In this document: positions 26,601 to 37,647 of the stretch, one piece after another
Layout of the letters: each line of letters begins with the position of its first letter
Numbering within the stretch: position 1 is the first letter of the stretch
Assembly (NCBI GenBank): GCA_030750975.1
Contig: JASMHC010000015.1
Location: forward strand, 496,001 to 560,000
Reading direction: 5' to 3'
Length of the DNA stretch: 64,000 nt
DNA from: Paracoccaceae bacterium
Lineage (GTDB): Bacteria > Pseudomonadota > Alphaproteobacteria > Rhodobacterales > Rhodobacteraceae
The notes under the pieces: model-generated
Seen by the model: the letters and a program-made list of their open reading frames with translations, nothing else
What the model was told of the DNA's origin: nothing
Database searches by the model: none
Position numbers and translations under genes: made by a program

Positions 26601-27962
26601 ATGAATTTAGCACTTGTCGTTCTGGCCGCTGGTCAGGGTACGCGCATGAAATCCGCGCTTCCGAAGGTCTTGCATGAAGTGGCGGGCGCGTCGCTGGTTT
26701 CCCATGCGATCCACTCGGCCGATGATCTGTCACCTGACAGGGTGGTTGTCGTGGTTGGCCACGGGTCCGAGCTTGTGGGACCTGCTGTCGAAAAAGAATT
26801 TCCGGGCGCGGAAATCGTCGTCCAGACAGACCGGCTGGGCACGGCCCATGCGGTTGGTCAGGCGCAGGCGGCGTTGAAGGGGTTCGGCGGAGATATCATT
26901 GTTCTTTATGGCGATACGCCGTTCATCCGGCCCGAGACTTTGACCGCGATGCGGCAGGCACGTGCTGATGGCGCGGATGTTGTTGTTTTGGGGTTTGACG
27001 CTGCGGTCCCCGGAAAATACGGGCGGTTGATTGCTGAGAAAGGAAAACTGCTGCGCATTGTCGAAGCCAAGGACGCCTCAGCGGACGAGCTTGCCGTGAC
27101 ATTGTGCAATTCGGGCGTCATCTGCGCCGATCGTGCGGTGCTGTTCGATCTTATCTCAAAAGTCGGAAACGAAAATGCCGCGAAGGAATATTATCTGACC
27201 GATATCGTCGGGCTGGCCAACGATGCCGGTCTTGGCTGCGCAACTGTCACCTGTGACGAAGCCGAAACCCTTGGCATCAACTCTCGGGTTGAACTGGCAC
27301 AGGCCGAGGCGGTGTTTCAGGGGCGGGCGCGACAGGACGCAATGGTCAACGGGGCGACCCTGATGGCACCAGAGACCGTCTATTTCTCGGTCGATACGGA
27401 TCTGGGCCGGGATGTGACTGTCGAACCGAACGTGGTTTTCGGGCGCAATGTTCGGGTGGAAGACAAGGCGACGATCCGCGCCTTCTCGCATCTTGAGGAT
27501 TGCGTGATACGGGCCGGCGCAACGATTGGTCCTTACGCGCGCATCCGTCCGGGAAGTGATATCGGCGAAGGCGCACGGGTTGGCAATTTTGTTGAAACGA
27601 AAAAGGCGTCGGTGGCCAAAGGGGCGAAGATCAACCACCTAAGCTATGTTGGCGATGCAACGGTCGGGGCGGATGCGAATATCGGCGCGGGCACTGTCAC
27701 CTGCAATTACGATGGCGTGTTGAAGCATAAAACCGAAATCGGCGCCGGGGCCTTTATCGGCACCAACAGCTCGCTCGTGGCGCCGGTTAAAATCGGAGAC
27801 GGGGCGATGACGGCGGCAGGCTCGGTCATCACCAAGAACGTGCCGGATGATTCACTCGCGGTTGCGCGGGCACCCCAGACCGTTCGGGAAGGCGTTGTTT
27901 CCCGTCTAAGGCAGAAATTGTTGGCAACAAAGAAAAAGCGCGACGCGCAAAAGAGTTCGTAA
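26601..27962 (+). CDS. glmU: Bifunctional GlcNAc-1-P uridyltransferase/glucosamine-1-P acetyltransferase
   Basis: A 453-residue GlmU producing UDP-GlcNAc for peptidoglycan and lipid A. The N-terminal pyrophosphorylase carries LAAGQGTRMKSALPKVLHEV and VLYGDTPFI. The C-terminal left-handed beta-helix shows hexapeptide repeats from about residue 250 (GATIGPYARIRPGSDIG, NHLSYVGDATVGADANIGAG), with the acetyltransferase residues in VETKKASVAKGAKINHLSYV. ATG at 26601 is chosen; a TTG six codons earlier is also open. It heads a glmU-glmS-glmM operon, with glmS 12 bases downstream. Confidence 0.95.
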   Translation: MNLALVVLAAGQGTRMKSALPKVLHEVAGASLVSHAIHSADDLSPDRVVVVVGHGSELVGPAVEKEFPGAEIVVQTDRLGTAHAVGQAQAALKGFGGDIIVLYGDTPFIRPETLTAMRQARADGADVVVLGFDAAVPGKYGRLIAEKGKLLRIVEAKDASADELAVTLCNSGVICADRAVLFDLISKVGNENAAKEYYLTDIVGLANDAGLGCATVTCDEAETLGINSRVELAQAEAVFQGRARQDAMVNGATLMAPETVYFSVDTDLGRDVTVEPNVVFGRNVRVEDKATIRAFSHLEDCVIRAGATIGPYARIRPGSDIGEGARVGNFVETKKASVAKGAKINHLSYVGDATVGADANIGAGTVTCNYDGVLKHKTEIGAGAFIGTNSSLVAPVKIGDGAMTAAGSVITKNVPDDSLAVARAPQTVREGVVSRLRQKLLATKKKRDAQKSS

Positions 27963-27974
27963 AGGGTAGTCAGT

Positions 27975-29795
<1,821 letters not shown>

Positions 29796-29803
29796 GATGC
29801 GCC

Positions 29804-31144
29804 ATGACACGTAAGTATTTCGGAACCGATGGTGTGCGCGGCCGCGCCAATGAACACCCGATGACCGCTGAATTCGCCGTCAAGCTTGCGACGGCGGTTG
29901 GAAGCTACTTCGCCCGCGATGCCAAGAACCACCGCGTTGTCATCGGCAAGGATACCCGCCGGTCAAGCTATATGTTCGAAAGCGCCCTGACCGCCGGCTT
30001 CACAGCGGCGGGCATGGATGTGTTTGTGCTTGGCCCGATGCCCACCCCCGCCGTAGGCCGCATGACCCATTCGATGCGGGCGGATCTGGGGGTAATGATC
30101 TCGGCGTCGCACAACCCGTATCACGACAATGGTATCAAGTTTTTCGGCCCTGACGGGTTCAAACTTTCCGACGGTGTGGAACACGAGATTGAAGCGATGC
30201 TCGATACCGGCAATTATGCGCCCAATAGCAGCCGCATTGGCCGTGTGACGGCCTTTCATGATGCGCAGTATCGCTATGTCGAATTTGCCAAAACGGCCCT
30301 TCCGGGCAATATCCGTCTGGACGGATTGAAGATCGTTCTCGATTGCGCCAATGGCGCGGCGTATAAAATCGCGCCCGAGGTTCTTTGGGAACTCGGGGCC
30401 GAAGTCATCAAATACGGCGTCGAGCCGGACGGCAAGAACATCAATGAAAACTGCGGCTCGACCAGCCCTGATGTTGCCGGGCAGATTGTCCGCGACACAG
30501 GGGCCGATGTTGGCATTTGCCTTGATGGCGATGCCGACCGCATCATCATTCTGGATGAAAATGGCAAGGCCGCGGATGGCGACCAGCTGATGGCGCTGAT
30601 CGCCACCTCCTGGGCCGAGCAGGGCCGTTTGAAACACAACACGCTTGTGTCCACCGTCATGTCGAACCTTGGCCTTGAGCGTTATCTTGAGACCCACGGC
30701 CTGGCCTTGAAACGCACCCCGGTCGGAGACCGCTACGTGGTTGAAGAAATGCGCGCCGGCGGGTTCAATCTGGGCGGCGAGCAATCGGGCCATATCGTCA
30801 TGACCGACTATGCCACCACCGGCGACGGTCTGGTGGCCGGGCTTCAGTTCCTGCATATGCTGAAAGAACGGCAGGTCCCCGCCAGTGTTCTGGCCCGCCG
30901 GTTCGAGCCGGTGCCGCAGATGCTGAAAAACGTGCGGTTTGCGGCGGGATCGACACCTTTAGAGTCAGCCGATGTGCAAATCGCGATTGATCGCGGCACC
31001 GAACGGCTTGGGCAGGACGGCCGCCTGCTGATCCGCAAATCGGGAACCGAGCCACTGATCCGCGTGATGGGCGAAAGCTCGGATCATGCCTTGCTTGAAA
31101 ACGTCGTCAACGACATCGCGCAAGCAGTGGCCGACGCCGGATAA
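29804..31144 (+). CDS. glmM: Phosphoglucosamine mutase
   Basis: A 446-residue GlmM converting GlcN-6-P to GlcN-1-P, the substrate of GlmU. The start [13 protein letters not shown], the phosphoserine loop [16 protein letters not shown] near residue 100, the metal loop CLDGDADR and the C-terminal phosphate loop [12 protein letters not shown] are all intact. It is the last gene of the amino-sugar operon, so all three enzymes from fructose 6-phosphate to UDP-GlcNAc are encoded together. Confidence 0.97.
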   Translation: MTRKYFGTDGVRGRANEHPMTAEFAVKLATAVGSYFARDAKNHRVVIGKDTRRSSYMFESALTAGFTAAGMDVFVLGPMPTPAVGRMTHSMRADLGVMISASHNPYHDNGIKFFGPDGFKLSDGVEHEIEAMLDTGNYAPNSSRIGRVTAFHDAQYRYVEFAKTALPGNIRLDGLKIVLDCANGAAYKIAPEVLWELGAEVIKYGVEPDGKNINENCGSTSPDVAGQIVRDTGADVGICLDGDADRIIILDENGKAADGDQLMALIATSWAEQGRLKHNTLVSTVMSNLGLERYLETHGLALKRTPVGDRYVVEEMRAGGFNLGGEQSGHIVMTDYATTGDGLVAGLQFLHMLKERQVPASVLARRFEPVPQMLKNVRFAAGSTPLESADVQIAIDRGTERLGQDGRLLIRKSGTEPLIRVMGESSDHALLENVVNDIAQAVADAG

Positions 31145-31150
31145 ATAAAA

Positions 31151-31180
31151 GACCCGCGCGAGGGACCGGCGCGGGCCTTT
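31151..31180 (+). terminator. Probable terminator after glmM
   Basis: A 7-bp GC stem CCCGCGC (31153-31159) / 31169-31175 with a 9-base loop is followed by CCTTTC. The T-run is short, so termination may be partial. Confidence 0.6.
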
Positions 31181-31253
31181 CGGCCCAATGCTTGGCTAAA
31201 GCGTCCCGACCTATACCTGAGCTAGAGATAAGACGGGACTCAGCGCTTCATAG

Positions 31254-31916
31254 TCAAGCGTTGGGCAAGATTATAATTTCGACCCGACGGTTTTGCGCCC
31301 GGCCTTCTGCGGTCAGATTGGTGGCAACCGGTTGATTTTCACCCAAACCGATCGTACTGATCCGCGCCGTGGAAACGCCGCGCGAAATCAGCACATTCGC
31401 GACCGCGTTTGCCCGGCGCAGGGACAAGTCTTCGTTATACGTAGCGCTGCCCACATTATCGGTATGGCCGATCACCTGAACCGTGCTGTTCGGATAGTCC
31501 TGAAGGTTGCGTGCAAGTGCGCCCAGATCTGCCTGCAAATCAGCGCGGAGCGCCGTGCTGTCGGTGGCAAACAGAATGTCCTGCGGCAATGTCACGATCA
31601 GGCTTTCGCCGGTGTTGGTGATCATCACGCCGGAATTGCCCATGCTGGCCTGAAGCGCCTCGGCCTGTCGGTCAAGCTGGGTGCCCACAACCGCACCGGC
31701 GGTGGCACCAACGATCGCCCCCCGGATGGCCCCCTGACCCTTGTCGCCCGGACCGGCATCGGCGATACCGACCATCGCGCCCAGAAGGCCACCCAGTATG
31801 GCGCCGCTTTGCGCGTTGTTCTGATCGGCGGTGTCAAATCGCGCCGGGCTGGTGCAGGCACCTACGAAAGTCACCGTGACCAAAGCCAAAGTTGTCGGAA
31901 GCTTGCGCAACTGCAT
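31254..31916 (-). CDS. OmpA-family peptidoglycan-binding lipoprotein
   Basis: A 220-residue lipoprotein with lipobox VGAC at about residue 21, then a glycine-rich stretch (GAILGGLLGAMVGI, GAIRGAIVGATAGAVVG) typical of YMGG/Gly-zipper domains. The C-terminal OmpA-like domain has VIGHTDNVGSATYNEDLSLR and GRAQNRRVEIII, which binds diaminopimelate. It probably anchors the outer membrane to the wall. I start at 31916 (MQLRKLPTT) with AAGAGG upstream; an ATG 11 codons earlier lacks a good site. Confidence 0.88.
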   Translation of the reverse strand: MQLRKLPTTLALVTVTFVGACTSPARFDTADQNNAQSGAILGGLLGAMVGIADAGPGDKGQGAIRGAIVGATAGAVVGTQLDRQAEALQASMGNSGVMITNTGESLIVTLPQDILFATDSTALRADLQADLGALARNLQDYPNSTVQVIGHTDNVGSATYNEDLSLRRANAVANVLISRGVSTARISTIGLGENQPVATNLTAEGRAQNRRVEIIILPNA

Positions 31917-32011
31917 TTGTAACCTCTTTATGCAAAATTCGTTGGGCATCTTATAATCGGCGGGCCGGTGTTACCCAATAACAAAGCGTCATAGGGCCGA
32001 AAAAAGCGGTT

Positions 32012-32839
32012 TCATGCCTCGCTGCGGGCGGCCTCATAGGCCAGCATGGCCCGTTTGACCGGCAATCCCCAGTGATATCCGCCCAGCCCACCGCTTTTGC
32101 GCAAGGCGCGATGGCAGGGGATCAGCCAGCTGACCGGATTGCGCCCGACCGCCGTTCCGACCGCCCGCACGGCCTTGGGATTTCCGACCGCCTGCGCAAT
32201 TTCGGAATAGGTTGTCACCTGTCCAGACGGGATGTTCAGCAGCGCCTCCCAGACCTTGATCTGAAACGGCGCACCCAGCATCAGAAGTTTCGTCTCTCCG
32301 CCCTCAAAAGCGGCCGTCACCCAGCCTGCCAGCTTTTCCGGATCCTCAACAAACCGCGCGTTCGGCCAACGGCCTGCCAGATCGGCAAAGCTTTCCTTCC
32401 GTCCGGTTTCTCCGGCAAAGGCCAGCCCGCACAGACCGCGCTCCGTACCCATCGCAAGCGCCTCGCCGAACGGGCTGTCGAACCAGCCAAAGTGGATATC
32501 CAGCCCGGCCCCGCCCTTGGCGAATTCCCCGGGGGTCATGGATTCCCATGTGACAAACAGATCATGCAAGCGCCCACCACCGGACAAGCCGACCGAATGT
32601 GCGGTTTCAAGCGTGGTGAAGCGTTCCGACAGCAGTGCCTTTGCATGATCCAGCGTCAGATACTGTTGATAGCGTTTCGGGGAAACGCCCACCCAGTTTG
32701 AAAACACCCGCTGGAAATGCGCCGGGCTCATCCCCATTTCATCGGCCAACTGGTCCAAAGACAGCATCGGGCCATAGTGATCGATCACATCCAGCGCCCG
32801 CCGGATCACACCATAGTGGTAGGTCGAATTCTCGCTCAT
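32012..32839 (-). CDS. AraC-type HTH plus O6-alkylguanine-DNA alkyltransferase (Ada-like, lacking the N-terminal zinc domain)
   Basis: A 275-residue two-domain protein. Residues 1-105 form an AraC helix-turn-helix (LADEMGMSPAHFQRVFSNWVGVSPKRYQQ). Residues 110-275 form a methylguanine-DNA methyltransferase with acceptor Cys in WLIPCHRAL and GLGGYHWGLPVKRAML. Full Ada also has a zinc domain with a methylphosphotriester-accepting Cys, which is absent here, so it may not sense damage in the classical way. It is divergent from nth. Confidence 0.88.
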   Translation of the reverse strand: MSENSTYHYGVIRRALDVIDHYGPMLSLDQLADEMGMSPAHFQRVFSNWVGVSPKRYQQYLTLDHAKALLSERFTTLETAHSVGLSGGGRLHDLFVTWESMTPGEFAKGGAGLDIHFGWFDSPFGEALAMGTERGLCGLAFAGETGRKESFADLAGRWPNARFVEDPEKLAGWVTAAFEGGETKLLMLGAPFQIKVWEALLNIPSGQVTTYSEIAQAVGNPKAVRAVGTAVGRNPVSWLIPCHRALRKSGGLGGYHWGLPVKRAMLAYEAARSEA

Positions 32840-32950
32840 GCTTACCCTTTGCTTCGTCTTTGTCCCAGTTTAGCAACGGCGACCTAAATGATTCGACCCG
32901 AAACCTGCGCAATTCTTGTCAGGCGGCACTGGAACGGGCATAGACCCCCT

Positions 32951-33595
32951 ATGGCCAAGCAACTTGATTACCACACGATCCGCAAGATTTTTGAACGGTT
33001 TCGCGAAGCGGACGAATCCCCCAAGGGCGAGCTTGATCACGTCAACGCCTATACGTTGGTCGTTGCCGTGGCACTGTCTGCACAGGCCACCGATGTCGGT
33101 GTGAACAAGGCCACCAAAGAGCTGTTCAAAATCGTCGACACGCCGCAGAAAATGCTCGATCTCGGCGAAGAAAAGCTGATCAACCATATCAAAACCATCG
33201 GGCTTTATCGCAACAAGGCCAGGAACGTGATGAAACTGTCCCGCATCCTGGTTCAGGATTATGACGGCGAGGTCCCCAATTCCCGCGCCGCATTGGAAAG
33301 CCTGCCCGGCGTGGGCCGCAAGACCGCCAATGTGGTGCTGAACATGTGGTGGGGGCATCCGGCGCAGGCCGTCGATACCCATATTTTCCGTGTCGGCAAC
33401 CGCACGGGCATTTGCCCCGGCAAAGACGTGGCGGCGGTTGAACGCGCCATCGAAGACAATATTCCGGTTGATTTCCAGCACCACGCCCATCATTGGCTGA
33501 TCCTGCACGGGCGCTATCACTGCAAAGCGCGCAAACCCCAATGCGGAACCTGCCTGATCCGCGAATACTGCGCCTACGAGGACAAGACAGAATGA
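32951..33595 (+). CDS. nth: Endonuclease III (DNA glycosylase/AP lyase)
   Basis: A 214-residue Nth that excises oxidised pyrimidines. The helix-hairpin-helix ESLPGVGRKTANVVL contains the catalytic Lys (near residue 120), AVDTHIFRVGNRTG holds the catalytic Asp, and the iron-sulfur cysteines appear as CKARKPQCGTCLIREYC. The start at 32951 (MAKQLDYH) is the family start; the open frame to 32888 would add 21 unusual residues. The stop overlaps the adenosine kinase start. Confidence 0.95.
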   Translation: MAKQLDYHTIRKIFERFREADESPKGELDHVNAYTLVVAVALSAQATDVGVNKATKELFKIVDTPQKMLDLGEEKLINHIKTIGLYRNKARNVMKLSRILVQDYDGEVPNSRAALESLPGVGRKTANVVLNMWWGHPAQAVDTHIFRVGNRTGICPGKDVAAVERAIEDNIPVDFQHHAHHWLILHGRYHCKARKPQCGTCLIREYCAYEDKTE

Positions 33596-34575
33596 CCAAA
33601 TACAACCTGATAGGTATCGGCAATGCCGTTGTTGATGTGATCACCCAATGCGATGACAGTTTCCTTGACCTTATGGGCATCGAAAAAGGCATCATGCAGC
33701 TGGTCGAACAAAAACGCGGCGAAATGCTTTATGCCGCGATGCGCGATCGCACGCAGGCGGCGGGCGGATCGGTCGCCAATACCGTGGCAGGGGTCGGGGC
33801 GCTGGGCCTGAAAACCGGGTTCATCGGCCGGGTCCATGACGACGCGCTGGGCAGGTTCTATGCCGAAGAAATGGAGCGTGAAGGAACCACTTTCGTCAAC
33901 AAACCCGTTCCTGGCGGAGAGCTTCCAACCTCGCGGTCGATGATCTTTGTCTCTCCGGATGGTGAGCGGTCGATGAACACCTATCTGGGCATCTCGTCCG
34001 AGGTCGGACCCGATGACGTGTCGGATGCAGTAGCCGGCAACGCGGAAATCCTGTTTCTCGAAGGCTATCTTTACGACAAGCCAAAAGGCAAAGAGGCCTT
34101 CATAACCGCCGCCCGCATCACCCGCGAGGCAGGGGGCAAGGCAGGCATCGCCCTGTCCGATCCTTTCTGCGTTGATCGGCACCGCGACGATTTTCGCCAG
34201 CTTGTGAAGGAACTCGATTACGTGATCGGCAACGAACATGAATGGGAATCGCTTTATCAGACCGATCTTTCAACCGCGCTGGAAACCGCCTCGAATGAAT
34301 GCGGACTGGCCGTATGCACCCGCTCGGACAAGAACGTGGTTCTGATCACCCGCGATCAGGACGTGGTGGTTGATGTCACACCGGTCGCTCCGGTGGACGC
34401 CACCGGCGCGGGCGACCAGTTTGCCGCCGGTTTCCTTTACGGGTTCGCCACCGGCCAGTCGCTCGAGATTGCGGGCAAAATGGGCTGCCTTTGCGCGGCC
34501 GAAGTGATCAGCCATTACGGCGCCCGCCCGCACACGGATATGAAAGAGATATTCAAAGCCCACGGGCTGATTTAG
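33592..34575 (+). CDS. PfkB-family carbohydrate kinase, probable adenosine kinase
   Basis: A 327-residue ribokinase-fold kinase. The N-terminal IGIGNAVVDVI and AGGSVANTVAGVGALG are the first PfkB signature; the second, VDATGAGDQFAAGFLYGFA, carries the catalytic Asp. The alphaproteobacterial adenosine kinase group has this DATGAGDQFAAG form and this length. Its ATG overlaps the nth stop, so they are coupled. The sugar or nucleoside preference is inferred from similarity only. Confidence 0.85.
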   Translation: MTKYNLIGIGNAVVDVITQCDDSFLDLMGIEKGIMQLVEQKRGEMLYAAMRDRTQAAGGSVANTVAGVGALGLKTGFIGRVHDDALGRFYAEEMEREGTTFVNKPVPGGELPTSRSMIFVSPDGERSMNTYLGISSEVGPDDVSDAVAGNAEILFLEGYLYDKPKGKEAFITAARITREAGGKAGIALSDPFCVDRHRDDFRQLVKELDYVIGNEHEWESLYQTDLSTALETASNECGLAVCTRSDKNVVLITRDQDVVVDVTPVAPVDATGAGDQFAAGFLYGFATGQSLEIAGKMGCLCAAEVISHYGARPHTDMKEIFKAHGLI

Positions 34576-34605
34576 GACACCCCGCCCCCGTTGCCTTTGC
34601 CAGGG

Positions 34606-35430
34606 TCAGCTGTTTGGACCCAGCTTGGCATGCACCTCGTCCAGATCAATCTCGCCGATGGGCATTTTGTTACCCGGGTTTTCGAAATCATATCTGAACA
34701 GATTGAAATCGCGTTTGTAGATTTCATACACCAGATGCATCGAAAGATCGTCGAAATAGTCGGCAACCGGATGCAGGCGCTTGGGGCCGTGGCCCTCGGA
34801 TTCGTTGAAACGCGGGATTTTGTTCAGATCGACCTTTTTTGGCGTATCGATCTTTTTCAAAACCTTTTTCATCCCGTCATTGAACTTTTCCGTCCAGATG
34901 ATCTGATCATATCGCCCGCCATTGTTGATCAGGGTTGAAACATGCCCTGACGTGGCACTCCAGTGGATATCCGGGTCCATTGGCCGCCGCCAGCGGATCG
35001 TATCGCGGGCAAACAGCAAAAAGCGCCGGAAGCTCTGGATTTGGTCGAACTCCTGCTTGCCGTCTTCCCCGCCAACATCAACGCCGTATTTCTGGATCAG
35101 CATCGGCACCAGATTTCCGCGATACCGCCGCCCATTGCGCTGAATGCCGCAGATTTTGTCGAAGAACGAAGACAGCACCCGCGTATAGGGGTTGCGCACG
35201 CAGGTGAATGTATAGGTGTCATGCCCCAGCACCGCTTTGGTGATGCTTTCGCGGCTTTCCTCTTGTCCCCATTTATGCAGACCCGAGGTTGAATCATGGA
35301 TGTCCCCGTCAAAAAACACCCCGTGATCCGAATAATAAAGGATCTGACCAATCGTCGAGCAGGCGCATTTCGGAACCACGCGATAAATCACGCTACCGCT
35401 TTCTGTCATCCAGGTGCCGGGAAAACCCAT
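34606..35430 (-). CDS. Sulfotransferase family 2 protein
   Basis: A 274-residue PAPS-dependent carbohydrate sulfotransferase-like protein. The 5'-phosphosulfate loop is YRVVPKCACSTIGQILY near residue 16, and the 3'-phosphate motif is CVRNPYTRVLSSFFDK near residue 78. I begin at 35430 (MGFPGTWMTE) with GAGGAG upstream. It is divergent from the GT14-type glycosyltransferase 172 bases away; both may decorate the same surface glycan. The acceptor is unknown, and no membrane segment is evident. Confidence 0.8.
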   Translation of the reverse strand: MGFPGTWMTESGSVIYRVVPKCACSTIGQILYYSDHGVFFDGDIHDSTSGLHKWGQEESRESITKAVLGHDTYTFTCVRNPYTRVLSSFFDKICGIQRNGRRYRGNLVPMLIQKYGVDVGGEDGKQEFDQIQSFRRFLLFARDTIRWRRPMDPDIHWSATSGHVSTLINNGGRYDQIIWTEKFNDGMKKVLKKIDTPKKVDLNKIPRFNESEGHGPKRLHPVADYFDDLSMHLVYEIYKRDFNLFRYDFENPGNKMPIGEIDLDEVHAKLGPNS

Positions 35431-35519
35431 GTGAACCGCTCCTCGTAAATGGTTGTTTACACTTTTATGCATGAAAAGCAGAGAATGCGGGTTTATTCAA
35501 CGCGCATTCCTTTTTATCA

Positions 35520-35572
35520 CTTAAGCGTTTCAAGATTACCTTGAGACACATATTGGTATTGAAACGCTTAAG
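35520..35572. promoter_or_regulatory. Perfect 14-bp inverted repeat in the divergent promoter region
   Basis: The arms are CTTAAGCGTTTCAA (35520-35533) and its complement (35559-35572), separated by 25 bases, lying between the divergent sulfotransferase and glycosyltransferase genes. It lacks a T-run, so an operator is more likely than a terminator. Each arm is itself loosely palindromic around CG, as in LacI-family sites. Confidence 0.55.
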
Positions 35573-35602
35573 CGTGCCCAGCAAAAAGAGCAGACGCCGA
35601 AA

Positions 35603-37180
35603 ATGGCCCGCATCGCCTTTATCCTGCTTTGTCACAAGAACCCTGCCGCCATCGTGCAGCAGGCGCGCCAGCTGACTGCGGCAGGGGATTATATTGCGAT
35701 CCATTTTGATGCCAGCGCCAGTGCGGATGACTATGCGCTGATCCGCAACGAACTTGAGGGCCACCCCAACATCACCTTCGCCGGAAAGCGGGTGAAATGC
35801 GGATGGGGCGAATGGTCGTTGGTTCGCGCTTCGCTCAACGCGATCGAGGCCGCGGTCAAGGCGTTTCCCCGCGCGACCCATTTCTACATGGTCTCCGGCG
35901 ATTGCATGGCGGTTAAAACCGCCGAATATGCCCATGATTTTCTGGACAGCCACGACCTTGACTATATCGAAAGCTTCGACTTTTTCGAAAGCGACTGGAT
36001 CAAGACGGGGATGAAAGGCGACCGGCTGTTTTACCGCCATTTCCTGAATGAACGGAAACACAAATTCTGGTTTTACAAGCTTTACGAATGGCAAAAAGCC
36101 CTGGGCCTGAAACGTGGTATTCCGCCGGACATTCAAGTCATGATCGGCAGCCAATGGTGGTGCCTGCGCCGCCGCACGATTGAGAAAATTCTCGAATTCA
36201 CCCGAAACCGAAAAGACGTGATGCGGTTTTTCGCCACCACATGGATCCCCGACGAGACGTTTTTTCAAACCCTGGCCCGGCATCTCGTGCCGGAAAAGCA
36301 AATCGAATGCCGCACCCTGACGTTTCTGATGTTCTCGGATTACGGCATGCCGATCAATTTCTACAATGATCACTACGACATGCTGCTTAGCCAGGATTTC
36401 CTGTTCGCCCGCAAGATCAGCCCCGAAGCCAGCACGTTGCGCGCGCGGCTGGGGCAGCTTTGGGCCGCTAGGGACGTGAATTTCCGCATCTCGAAAGAGG
36501 GGCGCAGCCTATACAAGTTCCTCGCCGGCCGGGGCCGCGATGGCCGCCGTTTCGCCGCCCGCTTCTGGGAGGCCGAAGGCACCCTTGGCCGCGACCGTGA
36601 ATTGCTGATTGTCCTGTCCAAGAAATGGCATGTCGCCAAACGCCTGCTGGGCCGGATCAAAGCGCTGACCGACATTCCGGCGGTCGATTATCTGTTCAAC
36701 GAAGAAAACACGCCGCTGCCCGATCTGGGCGGCTTGCAGGTGACATTGGAAAAACGCACCCGCCACCGGCGGGCATTGGTGCGGATGTTGTTTGACTATT
36801 TCGAAACCGACCGGATGATCCTTTGCATTGATCCGGGCAATATCGAGCTGCTGCATGATTTCTTTGACGACAAATCCAAAACCGCCGTGCTCGAGCTTGA
36901 TTGCGAATTTGACGACGACTATCTGCTTGGCCACGCTTTGCGGATCGGCCTTGTGGGTGAAATGACACCCGAAGATACGCTGCTGCGCCTTTTGCCGACC
37001 ATGCGGCACGATCTGCAACACGAAATCAACCGGATCCGCGACAGCGGGTTTGAGCCGTATTATACGATCCGCCAGAAGGACACCGCCCAGCTAAACGCGG
37101 TTCAGCTTGGCAAATTCCTGGCGGTTGACGAGGATACGGCCACCGAACTGGCGCACACCCCGCATCTCTTCTCAGACTGA
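35603..37180 (+). CDS. GT14-like (core-2/I-branching) glycosyltransferase with C-terminal extension
   Basis: A 525-residue protein. Residues 1-270 match the Branch (GT14) fold: ARIAFILLCHKNP, YIAIHFDASASADDY, CGWGEWSLVRASLNAI and FYMVSGDCMAVKT are the typical GlcNAc/xylose-transferase segments, ending with IPDETFFQTL. Residues 290-525 form an unassigned extension (DUF5928-like in this family group) with a LELDCEFDDDYLL acidic patch. No signal or membrane helix, so it acts in the cytoplasm on an unknown acceptor. It is followed 8 bases later by the HIT gene. Confidence 0.75.
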   Translation: MARIAFILLCHKNPAAIVQQARQLTAAGDYIAIHFDASASADDYALIRNELEGHPNITFAGKRVKCGWGEWSLVRASLNAIEAAVKAFPRATHFYMVSGDCMAVKTAEYAHDFLDSHDLDYIESFDFFESDWIKTGMKGDRLFYRHFLNERKHKFWFYKLYEWQKALGLKRGIPPDIQVMIGSQWWCLRRRTIEKILEFTRNRKDVMRFFATTWIPDETFFQTLARHLVPEKQIECRTLTFLMFSDYGMPINFYNDHYDMLLSQDFLFARKISPEASTLRARLGQLWAARDVNFRISKEGRSLYKFLAGRGRDGRRFAARFWEAEGTLGRDRELLIVLSKKWHVAKRLLGRIKALTDIPAVDYLFNEENTPLPDLGGLQVTLEKRTRHRRALVRMLFDYFETDRMILCIDPGNIELLHDFFDDKSKTAVLELDCEFDDDYLLGHALRIGLVGEMTPEDTLLRLLPTMRHDLQHEINRIRDSGFEPYYTIRQKDTAQLNAVQLGKFLAVDEDTATELAHTPHLFSD

Positions 37181-37188
37181 GGCCCGAC

Positions 37189-37569
37189 ATGAGCTATACC
37201 TACGATCCCGAAAACATCTTTGCCAAAATCCTGCGCGGTGAAATCCCCAACGCCACTGTGTTTGAATCCGAGCATACGCTGGCCTTCAACGACATTGCGC
37301 CCGCGGCCCCAACCCATGTGCTGATCATCCCCAAAGGCCCGTATGTCAGCTATGATCATTTCTCCGCCGAAGCTTCGGATGCCGAGATACTCGACTTCAC
37401 CCGCGCTATTAACGAGGTCTGCAAGATCACTGGCGTGAACATGGATGTTGGCAACGGTTTCCGCGCGATTGCCAATACGGGCCGAGATGGCGTGCAGGAT
37501 GTTCCGCATTTCCATCTGCATATCATCGGTGGCCGTCATATGGGCCGGATGGTCCAGAAAGCCGACTAA
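37189..37569 (+). CDS. HIT-family (HINT-like) nucleotide-binding protein
   Basis: A 126-residue histidine-triad protein. IFAKILRGEIPNATVFE begins the fold and the triad is HFHLHIIGG near residue 106. Such proteins hydrolyse aminoacyl- or phosphoramidate adenylates. It lies 8 bases after the glycosyltransferase and 78 bases before pheS. Confidence 0.93.
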   Translation: MSYTYDPENIFAKILRGEIPNATVFESEHTLAFNDIAPAAPTHVLIIPKGPYVSYDHFSAEASDAEILDFTRAINEVCKITGVNMDVGNGFRAIANTGRDGVQDVPHFHLHIIGGRHMGRMVQKAD

Positions 37570-37647
37570 ACACCCCCCCGAACCCCAGCGGGGCTTGCGT
37601 CTTGGCGTCCTTGTGATAGCAGGTCGTGGACGATTTCGGAGGCACCC

